Assembly: GCF_007828865.1 (NCBI RefSeq)
Contig: NZ_VIVK01000001.1
Location: 2,108,001-2,172,000 of the forward strand
Origin: Kribbella amoyensis
Lineage (GTDB): Bacteria; Actinomycetota; Actinomycetes; Propionibacteriales; Kribbellaceae
Length of the DNA stretch: 64,000 nt
Direction of reading: 5' to 3'
The notes below the pieces were generated by a model. That model saw nothing but the letters and a program-made list of their open reading frames with translations, was not told the origin of the DNA and ran no database searches. Each line of letters starts with the position of its first letter. Position 1 is the stretch's first letter. The position numbers and the translations under genes were made by a program. Of the stretch, positions 57,142 to 64,000 are shown piece after piece.

Positions 57142-58371
57142 ATGCGATGCATGGACCTGTCGGCATATCGCGCGCTCTGGCGGACCCGAGGAGTGGTCGC
57201 CCTGCTGGCCTCGGCCCTGCTCGCCCGGCTCCCGGTGATGGCGGCGATGGTCCCGGTGTCCTTCCTCGCCAAGGACGCGGCCGGCAACTTCGGTTGGGCG
57301 GGCGTCGTGGCCGGCGCGTACTCGGTCGGCATGGCGGTCGGTGGTCCGGTCTGGTCCCGGCTGGCCGATCGACGCGGTGCGCGCTGGGTCGTCATCGGTA
57401 CCGGGATGGCCTGGGGTGTCGCGATGGCGGTCCTCGCCCTGCTGCCCGACGAGGCGTACCGCTGGATGCCGGTCGTCTCCGCGCTCGCCGGCGCGGTGGT
57501 GTCCCCGGTGACGGCGACCATGCGGGCCGCGTGGCCGCGGATCGTCGACGGCCCCCGGCTCCGCACGGTGTACGCGCTCGACGCCACCGCGCAGGAGGTG
57601 CTGTTCTCGGTCGGTCCGATGCTGGGCGCGCTGATCGTCAGCTTCGCCAGTCCACGGGCCGGCGTGCTGGCGGCCGCGGCGCTGGCGGGCGTCTCGATCT
57701 GGTGGTTCGGCCTGCGCCAGCCGCCACCGCTGCCGCACGACGACGCCTCGCACGGCCGGCGGCTCACGGCGCGTCAGTTGCTCTGGCACCAGCACCGGTT
57801 GCCGCTGATCCTGTCGTTCGCGTTGGCCGTGACGGCGTTCTCGGCCGTATCGCTCGGCATCGTCGCCTACGCGGACGATCACGGGAACCGGTTGATCGCC
57901 GGCGTGCTCGAGACCGTCTGGGCCCTCGGCAGCCTGATCGGTGGTCTGGTGATGGGCGCGCTGCCGGGCCGGCGCGACTCGTACGCCTGGCGCCGGGCCT
58001 CCCTGATGTCGGTCGGCATGGTCGTGTGCGTCTTCGCCACTCACTCACCGATCACCCTCGGCATCGCCCTGTTGCTCGCCGGATGCGTACTCGCGCCGAC
58101 CGTCGGCGCGATGTACGAGCGCCTCGGAGCGATGACGCCCGATTCGGTCCGGACCGAGATCTTCGGCTGGATGAACAGCGGCGCCATGGTCGGTGCGGCG
58201 GTGGGCGCCTCGCTCGCCGGTCAGGTGGTCGAGTCCTTCGGCGTCCGCTACGTCTGGGTGATGGCGGCCCTCCTTACCCTGCTGGCCGCGGCCAGCCTGA
58301 TCCGCGTCCCACCACACCGCCCGGCCGACGAAGTCGTCGTCGAACCGGTCTCGGTCGCCGAAGCCCACTGA
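57142..58371 (+). CDS. MFS transporter
   Basis: 409 residues from ATG 57142 (ATG 57151 is an alternative, with AGGA at 57134 serving either). About 12 membrane helices with a weak motif A (VWSRLADRRGARWVV) and FSVGPMLGALIVSFASPRAG. This resembles the small MFS exporters of the actinobacterial YbfB/arabinose-efflux type. The C-terminus is cytosolic and acidic. It is divergent from dinB across 92 bp that hold the LexA box, so SOS control of this gene too is possible but unproven. Confidence 0.78.
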   Translation: MRCMDLSAYRALWRTRGVVALLASALLARLPVMAAMVPVSFLAKDAAGNFGWAGVVAGAYSVGMAVGGPVWSRLADRRGARWVVIGTGMAWGVAMAVLALLPDEAYRWMPVVSALAGAVVSPVTATMRAAWPRIVDGPRLRTVYALDATAQEVLFSVGPMLGALIVSFASPRAGVLAAAALAGVSIWWFGLRQPPPLPHDDASHGRRLTARQLLWHQHRLPLILSFALAVTAFSAVSLGIVAYADDHGNRLIAGVLETVWALGSLIGGLVMGALPGRRDSYAWRRASLMSVGMVVCVFATHSPITLGIALLLAGCVLAPTVGAMYERLGAMTPDSVRTEIFGWMNSGAMVGAAVGASLAGQVVESFGVRYVWVMAALLTLLAAASLIRVPPHRPADEVVVEPVSVAEAH

Positions 58372-58396
58372 TCCCGGCACGGCTTACGCGCCCACC

Positions 58397-58424
58397 CGTG
58401 TCCGGCGGCAGTTCGCCGGACACG
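58397..58424. terminator. Bidirectional terminator
   Basis: CGTGTCCGGCG at 58397-58407 pairs perfectly with 58414-58424, loop of 6, between convergent genes ending at 58371 and 58449. Confidence 0.85.
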
Positions 58425-58448
58425 CCCGCTCTGTCGTCCGCTCTGTCG

Positions 58449-58997
58449 TCAGCCCTTGGCGGGGGCGTAGACGCTGTGCAGGACGCCGGTGGTGAAGGTG
58501 GTGGTCGACACCAGCTCCAGCGGCACGGTCTCGCCCTCGTCGAAGAGGCGCAGACCGTGGCCGACCGCGATCGGGTGGACCAGCAGGTGCAGCTCGTCCA
58601 GGACGCGCGCCCGCAACAGCGCGCGGACCAGGGTGACGCTGCCGACGATGTTGAGGTTCTTGCCGGGCTGCTCCTTCAGCGCGTCCAGCGTCTTGGTGGG
58701 GTCGCCGGGCAGCAGGGTGGAGTTCTGCCAGGCGTCGACGGAGTCGAGCGTGTTCGACACGACCAGCTTCGGGGTGTCGTTCATCATCTCCGCGCCCTCC
58801 TCGTCGGCGCCCTCGGTCGGCCAGTAGCCGGCGAACATCTCCCAGGTCACCCGGCCGAGCACCATCGTGTCGGAGGTCTCGGCGAGGGCGCTGATCGCGT
58901 TCCCCATCTCGTCGTTGAAGTACTGGAAGTGCCATTGGTCCGGGTCCTGGACGACGCCGTCGAGCGAGATGAACAGGCCGGCGGTGATCTTCCTCAT
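58449..58997 (-). CDS. Dihydrofolate reductase-like (RibD C-terminal fold) protein
   Basis: 182 residues from ATG 58997 with GAGGAGC upstream. RKITAGLFISLDGVVQDPDQW, MVLGRVTWEMFAGYWP, PKLVVSNTLDSVDAW, LNIVGSVTLVRALLRARVLDELHLLVHPIAVGHGLRLF. This is the YyaP/YwjB-like branch of the DHFR/RibD fold. Members bind NADPH, but the substrate is unknown. It follows an ArsR-type gene by 112 bp on the same strand, a common pairing in actinobacteria. Confidence 0.88.
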   Translation of the reverse strand: MRKITAGLFISLDGVVQDPDQWHFQYFNDEMGNAISALAETSDTMVLGRVTWEMFAGYWPTEGADEEGAEMMNDTPKLVVSNTLDSVDAWQNSTLLPGDPTKTLDALKEQPGKNLNIVGSVTLVRALLRARVLDELHLLVHPIAVGHGLRLFDEGETVPLELVSTTTFTTGVLHSVYAPAKG

Positions 58998-59109
58998 GAT
59001 GTGCTCCTCGGTGGTGGTGGACTGCCTTTCACCGACGCGTCGACCGGCTCGACAGCGGATCGACATCTGCTGAGAAAAAACCTGGAGCCCGGGAAGCAGG
59101 CCGGGGGGA

Positions 59110-59475
59110 CTATGCCTGGTCGGCTGTCCGGTCGGGTTGCTCGGCGTCGAGGCGGCGGGCGCGGCGGCCGCGGCGGAGCTCCGTGTCGAGGGCGTCCAGC
59201 CGCTGCGTCCAGAACTTGCGGTACTTCTCCAGCCAGGCGTCGATCTCGCGCAGTGGCGTGGTGTCGACCGCGTACAGCCGGCGGGTGCCGTCGACGGTCA
59301 CAGTCGCGAAGCCGTTGTCCCGCAGGACCCGCAGGTGCTGCGAGACGGCCGGCTGGCTGATCCCGAACTCGGCGCCGATCGTGCCGGCGATCCGGCCGGC
59401 CGGCAGTTCGCCGTCGGCGAGCAGTTCGAGGATCCGGCGCCGGACCGGATCGCCGAGGATGTCGAAGGCGTGCAC
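59110..59475 (-). CDS. ArsR-family regulator
   Basis: 121 residues from GTG 59475. The winged helix is complete: HAFDILGDPVRRRILELLADG, GAEFGISQPAVSQHLRVLRDNGFATVTVDGTRRLYAVD, then DAWLEKYRKFWTQRLDAL, the typical SdpR/ArsR-like helix. It has no Cys pair for metal, so it probably senses something else. It is the upstream gene of an ArsR/DHFR-like pair. A perfect palindrome in its promoter region (59497-59508) is the likely operator. Confidence 0.88.
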   Translation of the reverse strand: MHAFDILGDPVRRRILELLADGELPAGRIAGTIGAEFGISQPAVSQHLRVLRDNGFATVTVDGTRRLYAVDTTPLREIDAWLEKYRKFWTQRLDALDTELRRGRRARRLDAEQPDRTADQA

Positions 59476-59496
59476 CGTCGCATTGTTTCAACGGTG

Positions 59497-59508
59497 GCTT
59501 ATATAAGC
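59497..59508. promoter_or_regulatory. Candidate ArsR operator
   Basis: GCTTATATAAGC is a perfect 12-bp palindrome, AT-rich in a very GC-rich context, 21 bp upstream of the ArsR start. It probably overlaps the -10 region of the ArsR promoter, and ArsR-family proteins commonly bind such sites. Confidence 0.65.
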
Positions 59509-59639
59509 AAGTGGTCGACGAAACCGGAAGGTGTCCGGCCCGATCGGGGCCCGGCGAACGAACGTCCAGACGGCGTGGCGACTTGCCGGAAGAGCCGTTC
59601 GGGTGCTGGTCAGGCCGCAGACAACGGGACGGTCACGGC

Positions 59640-59645
59640 TAGAAT
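59640..59645 (+). promoter_or_regulatory. Probable -10 of the ask-asd operon
   Basis: TAGAAT at 59640-59645 fits the -10 form of the main sigma factor and lies 89 bp before the ask start. The -35 (about CAGACA) is weak. No attenuator-like leader peptide is seen in the 90-bp leader. Confidence 0.4.
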
Positions 59646-59734
59646 GACCCGAACGAACACGCCTGGTGCAGCGCCGCACGGCGTACCGCAACCAGTGTGA
59701 GCTGCTGGGGTTCAAGCATTGAGGAGACACAGCT

Positions 59735-61003
59735 GTGGGACGCGTCGTGCACAAGTACGGCGGTTCTTCGGTCGCTGACGCCGATTGCATCAAGCGTGTG
59801 GCCCAACGGATCGTCGCGACGAAGAAGGCCGGGAACGACGTGGTGGTGGTCATCTCCGCCATGGGTGACACCACCGACGAACTGATGGACCTGGCCCAGC
59901 AGGTCACCCCGCTGCCACCACCGCGTGAGCTGGACATGCTGCTCACCTCGGGCGAGCGGATCTCGGCCGCGCTGCTGGCGATGGCGATCGCGAACCTGGG
60001 CTACGAGGCCCGCTCGTTCACCGGTTCGCAGGCCGGGGTGATCACCACCTCGGCGCACGGGAACGCGCGCATCATCGACATCACGCCGAGCCGGATCGAG
60101 TCCGCGCTGGCCGAGGGCCACGTCGCGATCGTGGCCGGCTTCCAGGGCGTCGCGCAGGACACCAAGGACATCACCACGATGGGCCGTGGTGCCTCCGACA
60201 CCACCGCGGTCGCGCTGGCCGCCTCGCTGGAGGCGGACTACTGCGAGATCTACACCGACGTGGACGGCATCTTCACCGCGGATCCGCGGATCGTGCCGGC
60301 CGCGAAGCAGATCCCGAAGATCTCCTACGAGGAGATGCTCGAGATGGCCGCCTGCGGCGCCAAGGTGCTGCACCTGCGCTGCGTCGAGTACGCGCGGCGC
60401 TACAACGTCCCCGTCCACGTGCGTTCCTCCTTCTCCCAGAAGGAAGGCACCTGGGTTGTCGATGCGAAGGAACTGGATCAAATGGAACAGGCGATCATCT
60501 CCGGCGTGGTCCAGGACCGCGGCGAGGCCAAGATCACCGTGGTCGGTGTGCCGGACAAGCCGGGCGAGGCCGCCCGGATCTTCGAGACCGTCGCGGGTGC
60601 CGACACCAACATCGACATGATCGTGCAGAACGTCTCGGCGGTCGCGACCAACCGGACCGACATCTCGTTCACGCTGCCCCGCGCCGACGGCGCCCGCGCG
60701 ATGTCCGCGCTGGCCCGGATGAAGGACGAGGTCGGCTACGAGCAGCTGTTGTACGACGACCAGATCGGCAAGGTCTCGGTCGTCGGTGTCGGAATGCGCT
60801 CGCACCCGGGCGTTTCCGCGAAGTTCTTCTCGGCTCTGGCCGACGCCGGCGTCAACATCGAGATGATCTCCACCTCGGAGATCCGGATCTCGGTGGTCGT
60901 CGACGAGAACCTGGTGGACGCCGCCGTGACCGCGGCGCACACCGCATTCGACCTGGACGACGAGCACACCCAAGCTGTCGTGTACGGAGGAACTGGACGG
61001 TGA
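59735..61003 (+). CDS. ask: Aspartokinase, alpha subunit
   Basis: 422 residues from GTG 59735 (GAGGAG at 59721-59726). The catalytic domain starts [20 protein letters not shown] and has [19 protein letters not shown] and [16 protein letters not shown]. Two ACT domains follow from about 265 ([39 protein letters not shown]), which bind lysine and threonine as feedback inhibitors. It phosphorylates aspartate for lysine, diaminopimelate, threonine and methionine synthesis. An internal start at 60482 gives the beta subunit. The asd gene is coupled by a GTGA overlap. Confidence 0.96.
   Translation: MGRVVHKYGGSSVADADCIKRVAQRIVATKKAGNDVVVVISAMGDTTDELMDLAQQVTPLPPPRELDMLLTSGERISAALLAMAIANLGYEARSFTGSQAGVITTSAHGNARIIDITPSRIESALAEGHVAIVAGFQGVAQDTKDITTMGRGASDTTAVALAASLEADYCEIYTDVDGIFTADPRIVPAAKQIPKISYEEMLEMAACGAKVLHLRCVEYARRYNVPVHVRSSFSQKEGTWVVDAKELDQMEQAIISGVVQDRGEAKITVVGVPDKPGEAARIFETVAGADTNIDMIVQNVSAVATNRTDISFTLPRADGARAMSALARMKDEVGYEQLLYDDQIGKVSVVGVGMRSHPGVSAKFFSALADAGVNIEMISTSEIRISVVVDENLVDAAVTAAHTAFDLDDEHTQAVVYGGTGR
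60482..61003 (+). other. Internal translation start: aspartokinase beta subunit
   Basis: An in-frame ATG at 60482, with GAAGGA 10 bp upstream, would give 173 residues ([12 protein letters not shown]...) made of the two ACT domains. Corynebacterium LysC makes its beta subunit of 172 residues from the same place (MEEAV...), so an alpha2-beta2 enzyme is expected. Confidence 0.8.
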
Positions 61004-62106
61004 CCCCTGTGAGCGCTTTGGATCAGACGACCGAGGACCGGACGGGCCTCCCCACGTTGGCGGTGGTCGGTGCGACCGGCGCCGTCGGCACGGTGATGCT
61101 CACCCTGCTCTCCACCCGGCAGAACGTGTGGGGAGAGATCCGGCTGATCGCGTCCGAGCGCTCCGCGGGCAAGAAGCTCAAGGTCCGCGGCGAGGAGGTC
61201 GAGGTCGTCGCGATCAGCGAGGACGCCTTCGACGGGGTCGACGTGGCGATGTTCGACGTGCCGGACGCGGTGTCCGCGCACTGGGCACCGCTCGCCGCGG
61301 CCAAGGGTGCCGTCGTGGTGGACAACTCGGGCGCGTTCCGGATGGACCCGGACGTCCCGCTGGTGGTGCCCGAGGTGAACGCCGAAACGGCCCGCAACCG
61401 GCCGAAGGGCATCATCTCCAACCCCAACTGCACGACGCTGTCGATGATCGTGGCGATGGGCGCCCTGCACCACCGGTACGAGCTCGAGCAGCTCGTCGTC
61501 TCGTCGTACCAGGCCGCCTCGGGTGCCGGGCAGGACGGGATCGACGCGCTGTACGACCAGCTGATGAAGGTCGCCGGCAACCGCGAGCTCGGCACGACGC
61601 CGGGTGACGTCCGCCGGGTGATCGGCAACGCGCTCGGCCCGTTCCCGGCGCCGCTGGTGATGAACGTGGTGCCGTGGGCCGGGTCGCTCAAGGACGACGG
61701 CTGGTCGTCCGAGGAGCTCAAGGTCCGCAACGAGTCCCGCAAGATCCTCGGTCTCCCGGACCTCAAGGTCTCCGCGACCTGCGTCCGGGTACCCGTGATC
61801 ACCACCCACTCGCTGGCCGTGCACGCCCGGTTCAACCGCGAGGTCGACGTCGACGAGGCCCGCGAGGTCCTGCGGGACGCGCCGGGTGTGATCCTCTTCG
61901 ACAACCCGGCCGAGGGCGAGTTCCCGACCCCGGCGGACGTGGTCGGCACGGATCCGACCTGGGTCGGCCGGATCCGTCGCTCGCTGGACGACCCGCAGGC
62001 GCTCGAGCTCTTCGTCTGCGGCGACAACCTACGCAAGGGCGCGGCCCTGAACACCGCCCAGATCGCCGAGGTCGTCGCCAAGGAGTTCAGCCCGGCCGCC
62101 TCCTGA
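61000..62106 (+). CDS. asd: Aspartate-semialdehyde dehydrogenase
   Basis: 368 residues from GTG 61000. NADP fold [16 protein letters not shown], the acyl-enzyme Cys in [11 protein letters not shown] (about 146), the substrate site [13 protein letters not shown], and the His-Arg region in [10 protein letters not shown]. It reduces aspartyl phosphate in the step after Ask; both genes form one operon, as in other actinobacteria. A stem of 12 bp terminates it. Confidence 0.96.
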   Translation: MTPVSALDQTTEDRTGLPTLAVVGATGAVGTVMLTLLSTRQNVWGEIRLIASERSAGKKLKVRGEEVEVVAISEDAFDGVDVAMFDVPDAVSAHWAPLAAAKGAVVVDNSGAFRMDPDVPLVVPEVNAETARNRPKGIISNPNCTTLSMIVAMGALHHRYELEQLVVSSYQAASGAGQDGIDALYDQLMKVAGNRELGTTPGDVRRVIGNALGPFPAPLVMNVVPWAGSLKDDGWSSEELKVRNESRKILGLPDLKVSATCVRVPVITTHSLAVHARFNREVDVDEAREVLRDAPGVILFDNPAEGEFPTPADVVGTDPTWVGRIRRSLDDPQALELFVCGDNLRKGAALNTAQIAEVVAKEFSPAAS

Positions 62107-62128
62107 TCACCCAACCCCCGCGACCAAC

Positions 62129-62174
62129 AAGCCGGGACCTTGAACAGGAAATAACCTGTCCGAGGTCCCGGCTT
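62129..62174. terminator. Bidirectional terminator after asd
   Basis: AAGCCGGGACCT at 62129-62140 pairs with 62163-62174, and inside it ACAGG (62144-62148) pairs with CCTGT (62155-62159). A T-rich stretch follows. It faces the convergent regulator ending at 62205. Confidence 0.88.
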
Positions 62175-62204
62175 CTTGTCCCCCGAGGTTCCGGCAGGCT
62201 GTGA

Positions 62205-63197
62205 TCAGAGCCAGTCCTCCCGGGCCGCGTGCAGTGCCAGTTGGAAGCGGGTGCTGGCACCGGTCCGGTTCATCAGGCGTTCCAGATAACGGAAGAACGT
62301 GCGCCTGCTGATGCCCAACGTCCGCGCGATCGTGTCGTCCGCGGCCCCGGTCGCGAGCAGAGCCAGCAGCCGTCGTTCGATCGGTTCCAGCCGGTCGTCC
62401 TCGGCGCCGACGGACGCGTGCAGCGGTAGGGCGTTGCGCCAGCACAGCTCAAACATGCCGATCAGCGCGGACAGCAGGCTGCTCGGCCGGATGATCAGCA
62501 GGGACCGGTTCACGTCGGTGTCGCGCACCGACATCGACACGAACGCGATGGAGGTGTCGATGATGGTCAGCTTGGCCGGGACGTCGGGCAGGACGCGGGC
62601 CTGCTCGCCGGCTTCGACGCAGGGCAGGATGTTCTCGGTCAGGTACCCGGGCACCTCGACCGACTCCGGCGAGTACACCACCCGGTAGGCGACCCCGCGT
62701 TTGAGCTGCTCGATCTCCATCTGGTTCGGGCCGGCGCCGAGGTAGTACGGCGGGCTGTCGATGGCCTGGATCTCGCGCTGGGCGCTCTCCTTGATCTGGT
62801 TGATCCGCTCGACGATCGCGGTCCCGGTGACCACCTCGATCAGGTGCGTGGTCGACTCGTTGTGCACGGTCCGGCGGAACTCGTCGTAGGCGTTGAGCAC
62901 CTCGATCCGGGCCTGTTTCAGCTCGGACTCGCGACGCAGCGTGAGCGCCTCGAGCCCCGCGTCGGGCGGCACCGGCAGGTACCGGGAGTGGTCGGATCCG
63001 GATCGGCGGGCCAGCCCGGCCTGGACCAGGCCGGTGAGCGCCGTCTCGATCGGGGTGGTCCGGCCGGCGACCGCCTGGTCGAGCTCGGTGCTCGAGGACG
63101 GGCCGGTGCGGAGCAGGTACTGGTAGACGTTGATCTCGTCGTCGTTGAGGCCGAGCACGCGCAGGTGGGCGGCACGCTCCGTGTCGGTCGAACTCAT
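62205..63197 (-). CDS. Regulator with TrmB-like N-terminus and LuxR helix-turn-helix
   Basis: 330 residues from ATG 63197, with GGAGGGGAAG upstream. The N-terminal 75 residues are TrmB-like (RVLGLNDDEINVYQYLLRTG, then ALTGLVQAGLARRSG). The middle resembles TrmB/phospholipase-D-like sensor folds (IVERINQIKESAQREIQAID). The end is a LuxR/GerE helix-turn-helix (RRLLALLATGAADDTIARTLGISRRTFFRYLERLMNR). So it has two DNA-binding heads in one protein, a type common in actinobacteria next to secreted enzymes. A decayed protease-like gene lies 396 bp upstream on the other strand. Confidence 0.82.
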   Translation of the reverse strand: MSSTDTERAAHLRVLGLNDDEINVYQYLLRTGPSSSTELDQAVAGRTTPIETALTGLVQAGLARRSGSDHSRYLPVPPDAGLEALTLRRESELKQARIEVLNAYDEFRRTVHNESTTHLIEVVTGTAIVERINQIKESAQREIQAIDSPPYYLGAGPNQMEIEQLKRGVAYRVVYSPESVEVPGYLTENILPCVEAGEQARVLPDVPAKLTIIDTSIAFVSMSVRDTDVNRSLLIIRPSSLLSALIGMFELCWRNALPLHASVGAEDDRLEPIERRLLALLATGAADDTIARTLGISRRTFFRYLERLMNRTGASTRFQLALHAAREDWL

Positions 63198-63592
63198 GTA
63201 CTTCCCCTCCCTCCCGGGGGCGGTCACCGTAGGCGACCGTCCGACCAGGGTAGAACGACCAGTGGTCCCCGGACCGCACCGTCCGTATCCCGGTGACCGC
63301 ATCGAGCGACAATTGTTGTCTTGTCAGCATTCTTGTGCCGTGTCACCATCTGGCCACCCCTTCCGCGCGGTCGTGAGCGAGAATTGAGGTCCAGCAGCCC
63401 GGCGACGGACCACCTGAGCGCCGCCGGGCTGCTGTTCCAATTCTGGCCAAAGTTGGCCGACCCGTCAGGCGAGCCCGTTTCGGTTGGGTCTCGATCCCGG
63501 CGCATCGGTGCCCTCGCACCTTAGTGCCATCACCGGCTGTGCCGGAGGGTGTACAAATCGTGCATCCGAGGCCGTTCGAGGAGGCGCCGCCC
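63198..63592. other. Intergenic region with a large hairpin
   Basis: 395 bp without a gene. CAGCAGCCCGGCG at 63392-63404 pairs perfectly with 63422-63434 (loop 17), and an outer GAATTG (63381-63386) pairs with CAATTC (63438-63443). With no + strand gene before it, this looks like an attenuator or terminator for antisense transcription. The - strand promoter of the regulator lies near 63230-63330, where the DNA is AT-richer. Confidence 0.7.
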
Positions 63593-63973
63593 ATGCTTCG
63601 CTCCAGACCGCGCACTGCCCCTCGAACCCCGCGTGACGAGCGGGGTACCTCCGGCCTCCGCGCGATGACCGCCGCCCTGGTCATCGTGCCCACCCACTCG
63701 GCGAGTGCCCGGACCGCGTCCGCCCAAGGCGGTCCGAGCTCCCGAGAGGCCGGTGGGACCCGCGCGACGCGGGGTGAGGTTCCGTGGATGGTGAGGCTGT
63801 CCATGGGATGCGGCGGGACGACCGGTTCCGCTGCTCAGTCCGTACTGACCGCCCAGCACAGCACGGGTTCCACCGGCCACAGTCCAGCCGGCCGCATCCC
63901 TTCCGCTGCCGAGAAGCCCGCCGACAGGCCGGTCGCACGGCACAGCTCCAGGTACCGCGCGATCACCCTCTGA
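63593..63973 (+). pseudogene. Decayed trypsin-like serine protease
   Basis: 126 residues from ATG 63593, with GAGGAGG 8 bp upstream. After a poor signal peptide (AALVIVPTHSASA), GGTRATRGEVPWMVRLSMGCGG matches the start of mature Streptomyces-type trypsins. SVLTAQHSTGSTGHS then follows where the catalytic VLTAAHC is expected: the His is kept but its Cys has become Ser. The frame then degrades into Arg/Ala/Pro-rich sequence and stops, without the catalytic Asp or Ser. It is a remnant, or a frameshifted gene continuing past the window. The last 27 bases show nothing more. Confidence 0.5.
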
Positions 63974-64000
63974 CAAAGGGCCGGTCAGCCGCGGACGAGC

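Overview
The window is 64 kb of very GC-rich DNA from an actinobacterium. It carries mycothiol/F420-type enzymes (a DUF664 DinB-fold protein, a Ddn-like reductase, a broken LLM-class enzyme), GTG starts, ATGA-coupled operons, a CGAAC/GTTCG-type LexA box and the actinobacterial order dnaX - ybaB - recR - ... - ask - asd. The mix of SigE-family sigma factors, secreted SH3 proteins and sugar ABC systems feels like Kribbella or another Propionibacteriales member. That is an impression from gene content, not a phylogenetic result.

1-17 kb is accessory and regulatory. The end of a GGDEF gene is followed by an intergenic array of six 55-bp inverted-ended repeats (307-997). Then come two SigE-family sigma operons (1079-3104 and 4577-5838). 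In each, the sigma gene is ATGA-coupled to a single-pass membrane protein. The two partners share a short cytosolic N-terminus but have unrelated outer parts. A secreted SH3 protein lies between the operons. Next are a DinB-fold protein with an MmyB-type regulator, a membrane-anchored caspase-like protease, a phosphotransferase with an unknown partner, a peptidoglycan-binding peptidase-like protein with an acidic microprotein, a minimal resolvase-like pair, and two regulator/MFS pairs (HxlR and XRE).

17-32 kb holds Tex with an RGG-rich tail, a DHA2 efflux pump, a complete sugar ABC importer (binding lipoprotein plus two permeases, no ATPase) governed by a DeoR-headed LacI-like regulator with a DUF624 protein, an exo/endonuclease-phosphatase protein, a TetR regulator, a Ddn-hemerythrin fusion and fdhA.

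32-37.7 kb has small secreted proteins, tRNA-Ser(GGA), a Vat/CatB-type acetyltransferase, and two broken genes in a row: a GNAT/SET deletion scar and a frameshifted LLM-class oxidoreductase. The SRP RNA follows.

37.8-48.8 kb is mostly housekeeping: nadE, an acyl-CoA dehydrogenase and acyl-CoA ligase, rmlA, dnaX, an ECF41-like sigma factor with its carboxymuconolactone-decarboxylase-like partner, a cluster of DnaA-box-like sites, ybaB, recR and a DUF5063 gene.

48.8-64 kb holds a Ser/Thr kinase with membrane and PH-like parts, ohr, a pyridine nucleotide-disulfide oxidoreductase, an HdeD-like protein facing a TetR gene across paired operators, an orphan E1 alpha/beta pair, an SOS-boxed dinB (Pol IV), an MFS gene, an ArsR/DHFR-like pair, ask-asd with an internal beta-subunit start, a TrmB/LuxR-like regulator and a decayed trypsin-like protease.

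All calls come from reading the sequence and family knowledge. No database search was run.
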